Assembly (NCBI GenBank): GCA_947458455.1 | Contig: CANGYJ010000020.1 | Location: forward strand, 1 to 58,941 | Length of the DNA: 58,941 nt | Origin: Verrucomicrobiaceae bacterium | Lineage (GTDB): Bacteria; Verrucomicrobiota; Verrucomicrobiia; Verrucomicrobiales; Verrucomicrobiaceae | Reading direction: 5' to 3' | Part shown: piece after piece, positions 1 to 6,925 of the stretch | Layout of the letters: each line of letters begins with the position of its first letter | Position numbering within the stretch: position 1 is the first letter of the stretch | The notes under the pieces: generated by a model | Databases searched by the model: none | The model's input: the letters and a program-made list of their open reading frames with translations, nothing else | Told to the model about the DNA's origin: nothing | Translations under genes and position numbers: made by a program

Positions 1-93
1 GTAGTAGGTGGTGGAGCGTGCCACGCCGAACAGACGGCACAACACGCTGACAGGCACCGGCGGGGATCCCGATTGGAGGAGTTGATTTTGCAT
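1..93 (-). pseudogene. IS3-family transposase (OrfB) fragment, cut by window edge
   Basis: Thirty-one codons from an ATG at 93 run off the left edge without a stop. The end of the translation reads LCRLFGVARSTTYY, which resembles the N-terminal helix-turn-helix of IS3-family OrfB transposases (typically CRLLGVSRSxYY). On the same strand, about 60 bases upstream of the ATG, is a run of A residues followed by G (A7G), like the slippery sites used for OrfA-OrfB frameshifting. I found no convincing OrfA upstream, so this is probably the end of a damaged element. Whether the part outside the window is intact cannot be seen. Confidence 0.5.
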
Positions 94-199
94 GGCTACC
101 ACGAGATCCCTTCCGGCAAGTCCTTGCCTTGATGGCGATGAGCTTTTTTTGGTTCTTCGCGGGTTTTGATGGGTGATGAAGTTGGGGTTAAGAGAATAA

Positions 200-340
200 A
201 TGCCCCACGATCAAAGCCTGCAGCAGCACTATCATCTACTCCTCGGCCTCGACAAAGACTGGGAGGTGCAGGAGGTGAAGCTAAGCTATAGTTGCGCCAA
301 ACTCCTCACAAATTGCGCACCTCATCTCATAATTCTGTGA
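200..340 (+). pseudogene. Possible ISL3-family transposase N-terminal remnant
   Basis: A 46-codon frame starts with ATG at 200. Its first part (HYHLLLGLDKDWEVQEVKLS) resembles the N-terminus of ISL3-family transposases, which begin with a short YxxLLGLxxxWxVxxVxLD motif. The similarity stops after about residue 28 and the frame then ends at a TGA. I read it as a truncated relic. The identification rests on a short motif only; a chance small ORF is possible. Confidence 0.4.
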
Positions 341-371
341 ATTGTGTATCTATTCCTTTGAAACAAAGGCA

Positions 372-384
372 GGCTCATTGAGCC
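372..384. promoter_or_regulatory. Short dyad upstream of the kinase gene
   Basis: GGCTCA-T-TGAGCC forms a perfect 6-bp inverted repeat with a one-base centre, about 100 bases before the histidine kinase start. It could be a regulator site; no promoter hexamers were convincing. The rest of 341-481 shows nothing else recognisable. Confidence 0.25.
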
Positions 385-481
385 ACCTTCCCCGCCATGA
401 ATAAATACGAATCTTCCACCCGCCACAGAGGATTCCCATCACATCGTGATCCGTAACACTGTCGAATTTAAAGAGACGCCA

Positions 482-2041
482 ATGGCACAAGAGCCCGAGC
501 AAAACGTGCGGCTTGAACAAGCGGTGCCCCGGTCTGCAGAGTCGGATATAAATTATGAGCAGGTGATTCTTGCCTCAGAACAGCGTTACCGGCGTCTGTT
601 TGAAGCGGCACAGCATGGCATCTTAATTTTAAATGCTGACACCGCCCAGGTGATGGACGCCAACCCGTTCATGAAACTACTGTTAGGCTATTCCCAGGAG
701 GAGTTTCTGGGAAAAAAACTATGGGAATTAGGGCCCTTTAAAGGCGAGGAGGCTTCGAAGGCAACCTTCGCGGAATTGCAGCACACAGACATCCTCCACT
801 ACGAGGGACTATCCCTTGAGACAAAGGGCGGGCGGATGATCGATGTCGAGTTCATCAGCAACTCCTACTTGGTAGGCCAACAACGCCTCATCCAATGCAA
901 CTTGCATGACATCACGGAGCGCAAGCAAAGGGAACAGGCGATCCGCGCCTCGGAATTAAAGTATCGGAAGCTTTTCGAAACAGCGCAGGATGGAATCTTG
1001 ATTCTGGAAGCCGACACCGGTCGCATCAATGAGGTGAATCCATTCCTGCTAAAAATGCTGGGCTTCTCCCACGAAGAAGTGGTTGGCAGGTTTATCTGGG
1101 AACTCAGCCCTTTCGACGACATCGTCTCGAATCAGGAGAAGCTGATGCAGCTGCAGATGGAAGGATACGTCCGTTACGAAAACCTGCCTCTTGAAACGAA
1201 GGATGGCCGCATGATCGCGGTGGAATTTGTCAGCAATGTATATTCCACCGGAGACTGCAATGTGATCCAGTGCAACATCCGAGACATCACCATACGAAAA
1301 CAGGCTGAGAACGCTCTCAAGAAGTCGCACGCTCAATTGCGCGCTCTGATTGCACGGCTGCAAAGCGTGCGTGAGGACGAGGCCATACGCATCGCCCGGG
1401 AGATTCACGATGAACTGGGCCAGCAGCTGACCGGACTAAAGATGGATCTGATTTGGGTGTTGCGAAAGCTCAGTGAGCTACCAGGATCCACCTCGATCAA
1501 CACCATTTTGGAGCGGGTCTCTGATACACCTAAAATGGTCGATGCCATCACCATCACCGTGCAAATGATCGCCACGGAGCTTCGCCCTGCGGTGCTGGAC
1601 ACACTGGGGCTGGGCACCGCCGTGCAATACGAAGCCAGGCGTTTAAAAGAGCGTGCGGGTATCTCTTGCAAGGTACACCTACCGGCAATAGAACCTGAAA
1701 TGACACCGGAACTATCAACGGCGTTATTCCGCATTTTTCAAGAATGCCTCACCAACGTCACTCGTCACTCTCAGGCCTCGGAGGTCAAGGTAGAGCTGAA
1801 CACTGAAGACGGATGGATGACGCTCCGCGTGCAGGACAATGGCTGCGGCATCACCATAGCAGCACTGGAGAGCCCATTGTCACTGGGCCTGCTCGGCATG
1901 AAAGAGCGCGCTTCTTTGCTGGGTGGAAAGATCATCATCACCCGTGACGAGGACCAAGGAACCATCGTAACCGCACGCATCCCTATCCACGCCATCCCAC
2001 ACGAAAAGAGGACCTCATATGAAGCGTGTATTGATCGTTGA
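482..2041 (+). CDS. Double-PAS sensor histidine kinase (NarL/UhpB type)
   Basis: A soluble sensor kinase of 519 residues with no membrane segment, so it should sense an internal signal. Two PAS domains lie in tandem (about residues 35-150 and 155-275) and resemble each other closely (YRRLFEAAQHGILIL versus YRKLFETAQDGILIL), suggesting internal duplication. A HisKA_3 domain follows with the phospho-acceptor His near residue 309 in AREIHDELGQQLTGLK, then a HATPase_c domain with N box (CLTNVTRH), G1 (DNGCGI) and GLLGMKERA. A GTG at 446 could add 12 residues, but ATG 482 has AAGAGA five bases upstream. The 3' end overlaps the next regulator gene by 23 bases, so the two form a translationally coupled two-component pair. 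Confidence 0.9.
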   Translation: MAQEPEQNVRLEQAVPRSAESDINYEQVILASEQRYRRLFEAAQHGILILNADTAQVMDANPFMKLLLGYSQEEFLGKKLWELGPFKGEEASKATFAELQHTDILHYEGLSLETKGGRMIDVEFISNSYLVGQQRLIQCNLHDITERKQREQAIRASELKYRKLFETAQDGILILEADTGRINEVNPFLLKMLGFSHEEVVGRFIWELSPFDDIVSNQEKLMQLQMEGYVRYENLPLETKDGRMIAVEFVSNVYSTGDCNVIQCNIRDITIRKQAENALKKSHAQLRALIARLQSVREDEAIRIAREIHDELGQQLTGLKMDLIWVLRKLSELPGSTSINTILERVSDTPKMVDAITITVQMIATELRPAVLDTLGLGTAVQYEARRLKERAGISCKVHLPAIEPEMTPELSTALFRIFQECLTNVTRHSQASEVKVELNTEDGWMTLRVQDNGCGITIAALESPLSLGLLGMKERASLLGGKIIITRDEDQGTIVTARIPIHAIPHEKRTSYEACIDR

Positions 2042-2651
2042 TGACCACGAAACCGTTCGGCGTGGCCTCAAGGAAATCTTCGCTGAGGAGTTTCCGAAAA
2101 TCGAAGTAGGCGAGGCCGCCAATTCACGGGAGGCTTTGGAAATGACGTTGACTCAGGACTGGGACATCATCCTCCTGGATATCAGCATTCCCGGGCATGG
2201 CGGTCTGGCGGTGCTGGAGGAAATCAAACGTCTCCGCCCGCACATTCCGGTGCTGGTCTTGACTGCCTATTCAGAGGAGGAGTTCGCCATTCGTTCGCTC
2301 AAGCTTGGCGCTTCCGGTTTTCTAAATAAAAGCCAGACTTCGGTGGAGGTGGTGGCAGCCGCAAAGAAGGTCATGTCCGGTGGAAAATATGTGACCTCGT
2401 CGCTGGCGGAAAAACTAGCTTTCAACCTCGGAGGCAGCACCTTACGCGCCCCACACGAGGAGCTCTCCAACCGCGAACTCCAAGTTTTGCAGATGATCGC
2501 CAAAGGAAAAACGATCAAAGAAATCGCCGCAGAACTGGCGCTGAGTGATAAAACGGTGGGCACCTACCGCAATCGCATTTCAAAGAAGATGGGCCTGACC
2601 ACCAACGTGGCACTAACCCGCTATGCGCTGAAGCACCTGCTTGTGGATTGA
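2019..2651 (+). CDS. NarL/FixJ-family response regulator (copy 1, intact)
   Basis: A 210-residue DNA-binding response regulator. The receiver domain (residues 1-120) has the full phosphorylation site: D8-D9, phospho-acceptor D54 in ILLDISIPG, T82 and K104. A LuxR-type helix-turn-helix follows (about 145-205; ELQVLQMIAKGKTIKEIA and SDKTVGTYRNRI). The start is preceded by AGAGGA at good spacing and lies inside the end of the kinase gene, so the two are co-expressed and the kinase is the likely phospho-donor. A near-identical paralog lies 400 bases downstream. Confidence 0.95.
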   Translation: MKRVLIVDDHETVRRGLKEIFAEEFPKIEVGEAANSREALEMTLTQDWDIILLDISIPGHGGLAVLEEIKRLRPHIPVLVLTAYSEEEFAIRSLKLGASGFLNKSQTSVEVVAAAKKVMSGGKYVTSSLAEKLAFNLGGSTLRAPHEELSNRELQVLQMIAKGKTIKEIAAELALSDKTVGTYRNRISKKMGLTTNVALTRYALKHLLVD

Positions 2652-3049
2652 TTGACCGAAGCATAAACACATTTTTTTGCTTGGTGCCCATTGTTCACAG
2701 TTCCTGTCAGGCGATCTACTGACAGAACACAAGGCCATTGCTGACAAAGATCCAAGAATTTAAGCGACTAGCCCAATGTTGCATGCTGCGCGATAAAGAA
2801 GTCCTCAAATAACGGTCTTCTTGTCGAACCTCAACTCAAATCACCTATCAATAGAATTTATGACTTTGTAAGCGCTCTGGGCGGACAAACCAGAGTCATG
2901 ACCAACGTCATAAAAATCCCGCTAACGAAAGATGCGTCACGAGATATAGAAGTTGTTTTCATTACGCCGCTGATGTGTGGCAAGAATCCTCAAAGCACTT
3001 GGCACGTCAGCGAGAGGGCACTCAGCCCTGAAACCGAAAGGCAACACCT
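2652..3049. other. 398-bp spacer between regulator copies, with two hairpins
   Basis: No gene is seen; the base composition is AT-richer than the core genome to the right. Two inverted repeats stand out: CTGTCAG/CTGACAG (2704-2710 and 2719-2725, 8-base loop) shortly after the first regulator, and CTCTGG/CCAGAG (2875-2880 and 2890-2895). Neither is followed by a T-run, so they are not classical terminators. ATGAC-CAAC-GTCAT just after the second is another small dyad. The promoter of the second copy should lie here. Confidence 0.5.
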
Positions 3050-3682
3050 ATGAGGCGAGTCTTGATCGTGGATGACCACGAGATCCTACGGCGCGGCCTC
3101 AAGGAAATCTTCGCTGAGGCATTTCCGAAAATGGAAGCAGGCGAGGCCGCCAATTCACGGGAGGCTTTTCAAATGGCGTTGACTCAGGACTGGGACATCA
3201 TCCTCCTGGAAATCAGCATTCCCGGTCATGGTGGCCTGGTGGTGCTGGAGGAAATCAAACGTCTCCGTCCGCACATTCCCGTGCTGGTCTTGACTGCCTA
3301 TTCGGAGGAGGAGTTCGCCATCCGTTCGTTCAAGCTGGGCGCTTCCGGTTTTCTCAACAAAAGCCAGACTTCGGTGGAGGTGGTGGCAGCTGCAAAGAAG
3401 GTCATGTCCGGTGGAAAATATGTAACCTCGTCGCTGGCGGAAAGTCTAGCTAGCTCCCTCGGCAGCGACGTCCGACATGCCCCACACGAGGAACTCTCTA
3501 GCCGTGAACTCCAAGTTTTGCAGATGATCGCCAAAGGAAAGGCGATCAAGGAAATCGCCGCAGAGCTGGCGCTGAGTGATAAAACGGTGGGCACCTACCG
3601 CAATCGCATTTCAAAGAAGATGGGCCTGACCACCAACGTGGCGCTGACCCGCTATGCACTGAAGCACGGGTTGGTGGATTAA
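3050..3682 (+). CDS. NarL/FixJ-family response regulator (copy 2, D54 replaced by Glu)
   Basis: A 210-residue paralog of the regulator at 2019-2651, nearly identical in the receiver and the LuxR HTH domain, so the pair is a recent tandem duplication. The key difference is the phospho-acceptor: copy 1 has GAT (Asp54), this copy has GAA (Glu54) in ILLEISIPG. D8, D9, T82 and K104 are kept and the DNA-binding domain is intact. Asp-to-Glu at this site sometimes mimics phosphorylation in other response regulators, so this copy may be locked on, or simply uncoupled from the kinase. It has its own AAAGG site 8 bases before the ATG and no kinase of its own. Confidence 0.93.
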   Translation: MRRVLIVDDHEILRRGLKEIFAEAFPKMEAGEAANSREAFQMALTQDWDIILLEISIPGHGGLVVLEEIKRLRPHIPVLVLTAYSEEEFAIRSFKLGASGFLNKSQTSVEVVAAAKKVMSGGKYVTSSLAESLASSLGSDVRHAPHEELSSRELQVLQMIAKGKAIKEIAAELALSDKTVGTYRNRISKKMGLTTNVALTRYALKHGLVD

Positions 3683-4169
3683 CTGGACATGCCATTCAAC
3701 AAATAAGTGGCCCCCCATCAGATGCCTATAGCCATATGTAAGCTATAAACCCTACAAGACTCAAGCCAATTGCTTACATCACTTTGAGTTTCTGATCCAC
3801 TGGTTAAAACTTTCAAATTAGATGAAAGTGCAGGGTAACTCAAATTATATAATGGAACTCTACAGGGCGAGCCCCATTAAAATTCATTCCTGAAGAAAAT
3901 CGATAGTCTTGAATTGCTCAAAATACCCAAGTCTGATGAACTCTTAAAAACAAGCTGCCTAGTTGATGCTCCGCTCCTGATAAACGCCGAATCTAACCGA
4001 TTGATACAAATATGGCGTGAACGTCTATGTGGTTAAACCTGTGTTTTTGCTGGGTTCATGGAAAGCAGTCAGTCTGCTGGGCATTTTTGGGCAGCGCTCA
4101 ACCAACCCCACTGCCTGCAGCAAAAGAGAAACCTTAGGCTCTCAACATCGAGAGCTTTGAACTCAGAAA
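3683..4169. other. 487-bp AT-rich gene-free spacer
   Basis: No open frame with recognisable product. ATGTAAGC (3736-3743) and GCTTACAT (3772-3779) form an 8-bp inverted repeat with a 28-base loop shortly after the second regulator, possibly an end-of-transcript structure. The remainder looks like degraded or regulatory DNA of lower GC than the rest of the window. Confidence 0.4.
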
Positions 4170-5318
4170 ATGCATTCAAAGATGATCACACCGCTTAGAA
4201 TCCTGTTCCTCGAAAACAATTCCGCAGATGCTGCGATCATCCGGTCCACCTTTAAGGCTGGTGGCATCGCTTGCAAGATCACCCGGGTGCAAAGCCGTGA
4301 CGCCTTTGGGGCGCTAATCAGTCGTGGCTGCTTTGATCTCGCTCTTTCGGACTATTCGCTGCTAGCCTTCGACGGGCTCTCTACCATCTCCCATATTCAT
4401 GACCATTGGCCCGATCTTCCCATCATCCTTGTATCAGGCATCATGGGTGAGGATTTAGCCGTCGAATCCCTCAAAAAAGGTGCCACTGATTATATCCTGA
4501 AAAAACGGCTTTTTCGGCTCGTCCCTGCGGTGCGCCGCGCCATAGAGGAAGTCGCGGAGCGCACCAAACGTCGGCGGATGAAGGGCCAGTTAATCGAGGC
4601 GCGCAAAATGGAGGTGACCGGCCACCACGCGGCAGGCGTTGCTCATGATTTCAACAACATCCTCCATATCATTATGGGCTTCAGCGGCATGCTGCTGACG
4701 AAACTTCCCATCGCTGACCCATTGCGCAATTACGCCGAAGAAATCCTGCGCGCCTCAAAACATGGCGCCGCCCTGACGCAGCAACTCCTCGTCTTATCTC
4801 GCAAGCATAAAGTTCAGCCCGTCGTTACAGATCTCAATGCCGTACTGCGTGATCAAGAAAAAATGCTGGAGCGGCTCCTTCACGAAAACATCACCTTCGC
4901 ACTCTCCCTCGGAACTCGCATCGGCAACATCCTAGCGGACCCAGGCTACATCGGTCAGATGCTGATGAATATGGCCACCAATGCCCGCGACGCCATGCCA
5001 GACGGCGGAAGTTTTACCATCGCCACCAGCAAGGTCACACTTGATGAATATTCCACACATATCTATCCCGGCTCTCTTCCCGGAAACTACATCTTGCTCA
5101 GTGTCAGTGACACCGGAACCGGCATGAGTGAGGAAGTCAAAGCGCGCATCTTTGAGGCTTTTTTCACCACGAAACCTCTTGGAAAAGGCACGGGTCTGGG
5201 GCTGGCTAATTGTAGAACCATCATTCAACAATCGGGTGCATGCATGAGTGTCACCAGCGAGCTGGGCAAGGGCACAAACTTTCAAATACTCTTCCCCTGC
5301 TTCGAGGAGGTGTGTTAG
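4170..5318 (+). CDS. Receiver-histidine kinase hybrid
   Basis: A 382-residue signalling protein with a receiver domain in front of a kinase core. The receiver (about residues 9-125) has D61 in ALSDYSL as acceptor and a conserved K near 111, but the second acidic residue normally binding Mg2+ is Asn (E15-N16 in LENNSAD instead of the usual ED). A HisKA domain follows with H159 in AAGVAHDFNNIL, then HATPase_c (N box NMATNARDAM, DTGTGM, FFTTKPLGKGTGLGL). This is the blh/NtrB-like class that often receives a phosphate from another kinase. It has no own DNA-binding output. A start at 4182 (Met5) is also possible. It may work with the nearby two-component genes, but that is inference from position. 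Confidence 0.88.
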   Translation: MHSKMITPLRILFLENNSADAAIIRSTFKAGGIACKITRVQSRDAFGALISRGCFDLALSDYSLLAFDGLSTISHIHDHWPDLPIILVSGIMGEDLAVESLKKGATDYILKKRLFRLVPAVRRAIEEVAERTKRRRMKGQLIEARKMEVTGHHAAGVAHDFNNILHIIMGFSGMLLTKLPIADPLRNYAEEILRASKHGAALTQQLLVLSRKHKVQPVVTDLNAVLRDQEKMLERLLHENITFALSLGTRIGNILADPGYIGQMLMNMATNARDAMPDGGSFTIATSKVTLDEYSTHIYPGSLPGNYILLSVSDTGTGMSEEVKARIFEAFFTTKPLGKGTGLGLANCRTIIQQSGACMSVTSELGKGTNFQILFPCFEEVC

Positions 5319-5458
5319 ATGAACAAGTAATGCTCCTTCAGACGCTTGAGCCAATTGTTACGGTTGTTCCGCGCATCAAAGCCGAAGCTGGCACCACGCC
5401 CTACGCCGCTGCGGCGGCGTTGGCCTTCCAGGTGGGAGCTGGTTGACCGCGTTGTAGG

Positions 5459-5785
5459 TCATCTAGCAAACGGCAGTTCTCGCAGTCCATGTTTACGCCG
5501 TTCACTGATAATGAACGATTTGTAGAGTTCAGCGTTGTCCTGGCTGTGTGACAATGCCTTAAAGATTTTTTTCCAAACTAGATTCCAATCGCTCGTCTCC
5601 CCCCCCGCCTCTCGACGGATGTAAGATGAATAGGCACCAAGAAACCTCATTCTATTCTTTGGCGTATCCAGGAATCGCTCTCTCTTGGAGTCCCAGTCAT
5701 ATTCGCGATGGACAAGCCATGACGGATTCAAGCTGCAACTCGCCAAAGCAAGAATGTAAATCGCCATCAATAGATTCGACTTCAT
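5459..5785 (-). CDS. Putative small lipoprotein, function unknown
   Basis: A 108-residue protein beginning MKSNLLMAIYILALASC. The hydrophobic stretch ending in LASC is a type II signal peptide with the lipidated Cys at residue 17. The mature part is charged, rich in Arg, Trp and Tyr, and has no motif I recognise. A longer frame starts at 5833 but would bury the signal sequence, so the internal Met is preferred. No partner is evident. Confidence 0.6.
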   Translation of the reverse strand: MKSNLLMAIYILALASCSLNPSWLVHREYDWDSKRERFLDTPKNRMRFLGAYSSYIRREAGGETSDWNLVWKKIFKALSHSQDNAELYKSFIISERRKHGLRELPFAR

Positions 5786-5833
5786 AGGATTTGGGAAACG
5801 GGGTCGGGCAAATGCTTGAAAAAGTAAATGCAT

Positions 5834-5926
5834 TTATGAGTTCGTGGCATCGGCTTCTTCCAGAAAGTGTTTCAGTTCTTCTGGCACCTTCTTGAGCGCC
5901 GCCTTCCCGTCAAGACACCGGCGTTA
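5834..5926 (-). pseudogene. Possible C-terminal gene remnant
   Basis: A short minus-strand frame without a start ends DGKAALKKVPEELKHFLEEA plus a few residues at a TAA at 5834-5836. The sequence looks like the helical tail of a real protein, but stops precede it in all frames. It may be the relic of a gene lost when the neighbourhood was rearranged. Weakly supported. Confidence 0.25.
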
Positions 5927-5987
5927 TCGGCTCACATTCGACGCCGATACGGCCTAGTAGCCCCCCCTTGAGCCCTGCCGCCCAACG

Positions 5988-6713
5988 TCACGCGGCCTTC
6001 TTTTTCAGCCTGCCTGCCTTCGCGCCTTCCTCGTCACGCTCGACGAGGCCATCACGCAGGCGGATGATGCGGGTGCAGCGTTCGACCATGCGTTCGTCAT
6101 GGGTCACGAAGACGAGGGTTTTGCCCTGCTGATTGAGATCATCGAAGAGGCCGAGGATTTCCTGGCCGGATTTGCTGTCGAGATTTCCGGTGGCTTCGTC
6201 GGCGAGGATGACGAGGGGATTGTTGGAGAGTGCCCGAGCGATGGCCACGCGCTGCTGCTGGCCACCGGAGAGTTCGGTGGGCTTGTGATAGAGGCGATGC
6301 TCCAGCCCGACCTGCGTGGCGAGCCGGGTGCCAGTCTCGATCATGTCCACGTCCTTGGCTCCGCCGTAATACATGGGCACGGCGATGTTTTCGATGACGC
6401 TGAGCTGCTGGATGAGATTGTAGCTCTGGAAGATGAAACCGAGGTTCCGATTTCGTGCGGCGGAAAGGTCGTCGTCATTGAGGTGCGCCACGTTTTGACC
6501 GCCGAGGAAATAATCTCCGGTGGTGGGCTGATCGAGGCAGCCGAGCACATTCAAGAGCGTGGATTTCCCGCAGCCGGAAGGTCCCATGATGCAAACGTAC
6601 TCGCCCGGATAGATCGAGAGAGAGACCCCCTGGAGCACATGCTGCGTGAGGTCTCCCATCTGATAGCTTTTGCGGATATCGACGAGTTGGATGATGGGCT
6701 CGGGGGAAGGCAT
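5988..6713 (-). CDS. ABC transporter ATPase, MacB/LolD type
   Basis: A 241-residue ATP-binding subunit that energises an inner-membrane complex, probably for lipoprotein or macrolide-type export. Walker A (GPSGCGKST), Q-loop, signature ([15 protein letters not shown]), Walker B ([13 protein letters not shown]) and the switch His (VFVTHD) are all present. The order and spacing match the LolD/MacB/FtsE class. The C-terminus ends in a lysine-rich tail (AGRLKKKAA). No FtsX-like permease or membrane-fusion gene adjoins it: upstream is RNase R behind a 200-bp palindromic region, downstream only a small lipoprotein. It is therefore an orphan ATPase in this window. Confidence 0.92.
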   Translation of the reverse strand: MPSPEPIIQLVDIRKSYQMGDLTQHVLQGVSLSIYPGEYVCIMGPSGCGKSTLLNVLGCLDQPTTGDYFLGGQNVAHLNDDDLSAARNRNLGFIFQSYNLIQQLSVIENIAVPMYYGGAKDVDMIETGTRLATQVGLEHRLYHKPTELSGGQQQRVAIARALSNNPLVILADEATGNLDSKSGQEILGLFDDLNQQGKTLVFVTHDERMVERCTRIIRLRDGLVERDEEGAKAGRLKKKAA

Positions 6714-6767
6714 TTCTTGGGGGACAAGTTAACGCGGCGAGCGGTGTGAATTTCTCGACGAGTTGAG

Positions 6768-6868
6768 GAGCCTCTTGCACAAGCTCCGCATTCTGGCGAA
6801 TGCGCCTACAACGCGCCTCGTAGGCTCGTTCGCCAGAACGAGAAAGACGTGGGGTACGCAAGAGGCTC
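6768..6868. repeat. Nested palindrome between rnr and the ABC ATPase gene
   Basis: An outer inverted repeat of 11 bp (GAGCCTCTTGC 6768-6778, GCAAGAGGCTC 6858-6868) encloses a strong inner hairpin: TTCTGGCGAA 6791-6800 with TTCGCCAGAA 6829-6838, continued by GCCTAC 6804-6809 with GTAGGC 6820-6825. A further 7-bp stem, TCGATGG/CCATCGA, follows at 6867-6885. The structure sits in the only gap of the rnr to ABC stretch and could be a REP/MITE-like element or an mRNA stabiliser at the 3' end of rnr. No T-run, so not a standard terminator. Confidence 0.7.
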
Positions 6869-6925
6869 GATGGATGAGCCATCGATTTTGGATGGTCGAA
6901 GGCAGAGCGGCTTCTCTTCCGAGGA

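Noticed and set aside
5240..5446. 68-codon frame after the receiver-kinase gene
   Set aside because: It overlaps the kinase C-terminus in another frame and has no start signal or homology that I can see.
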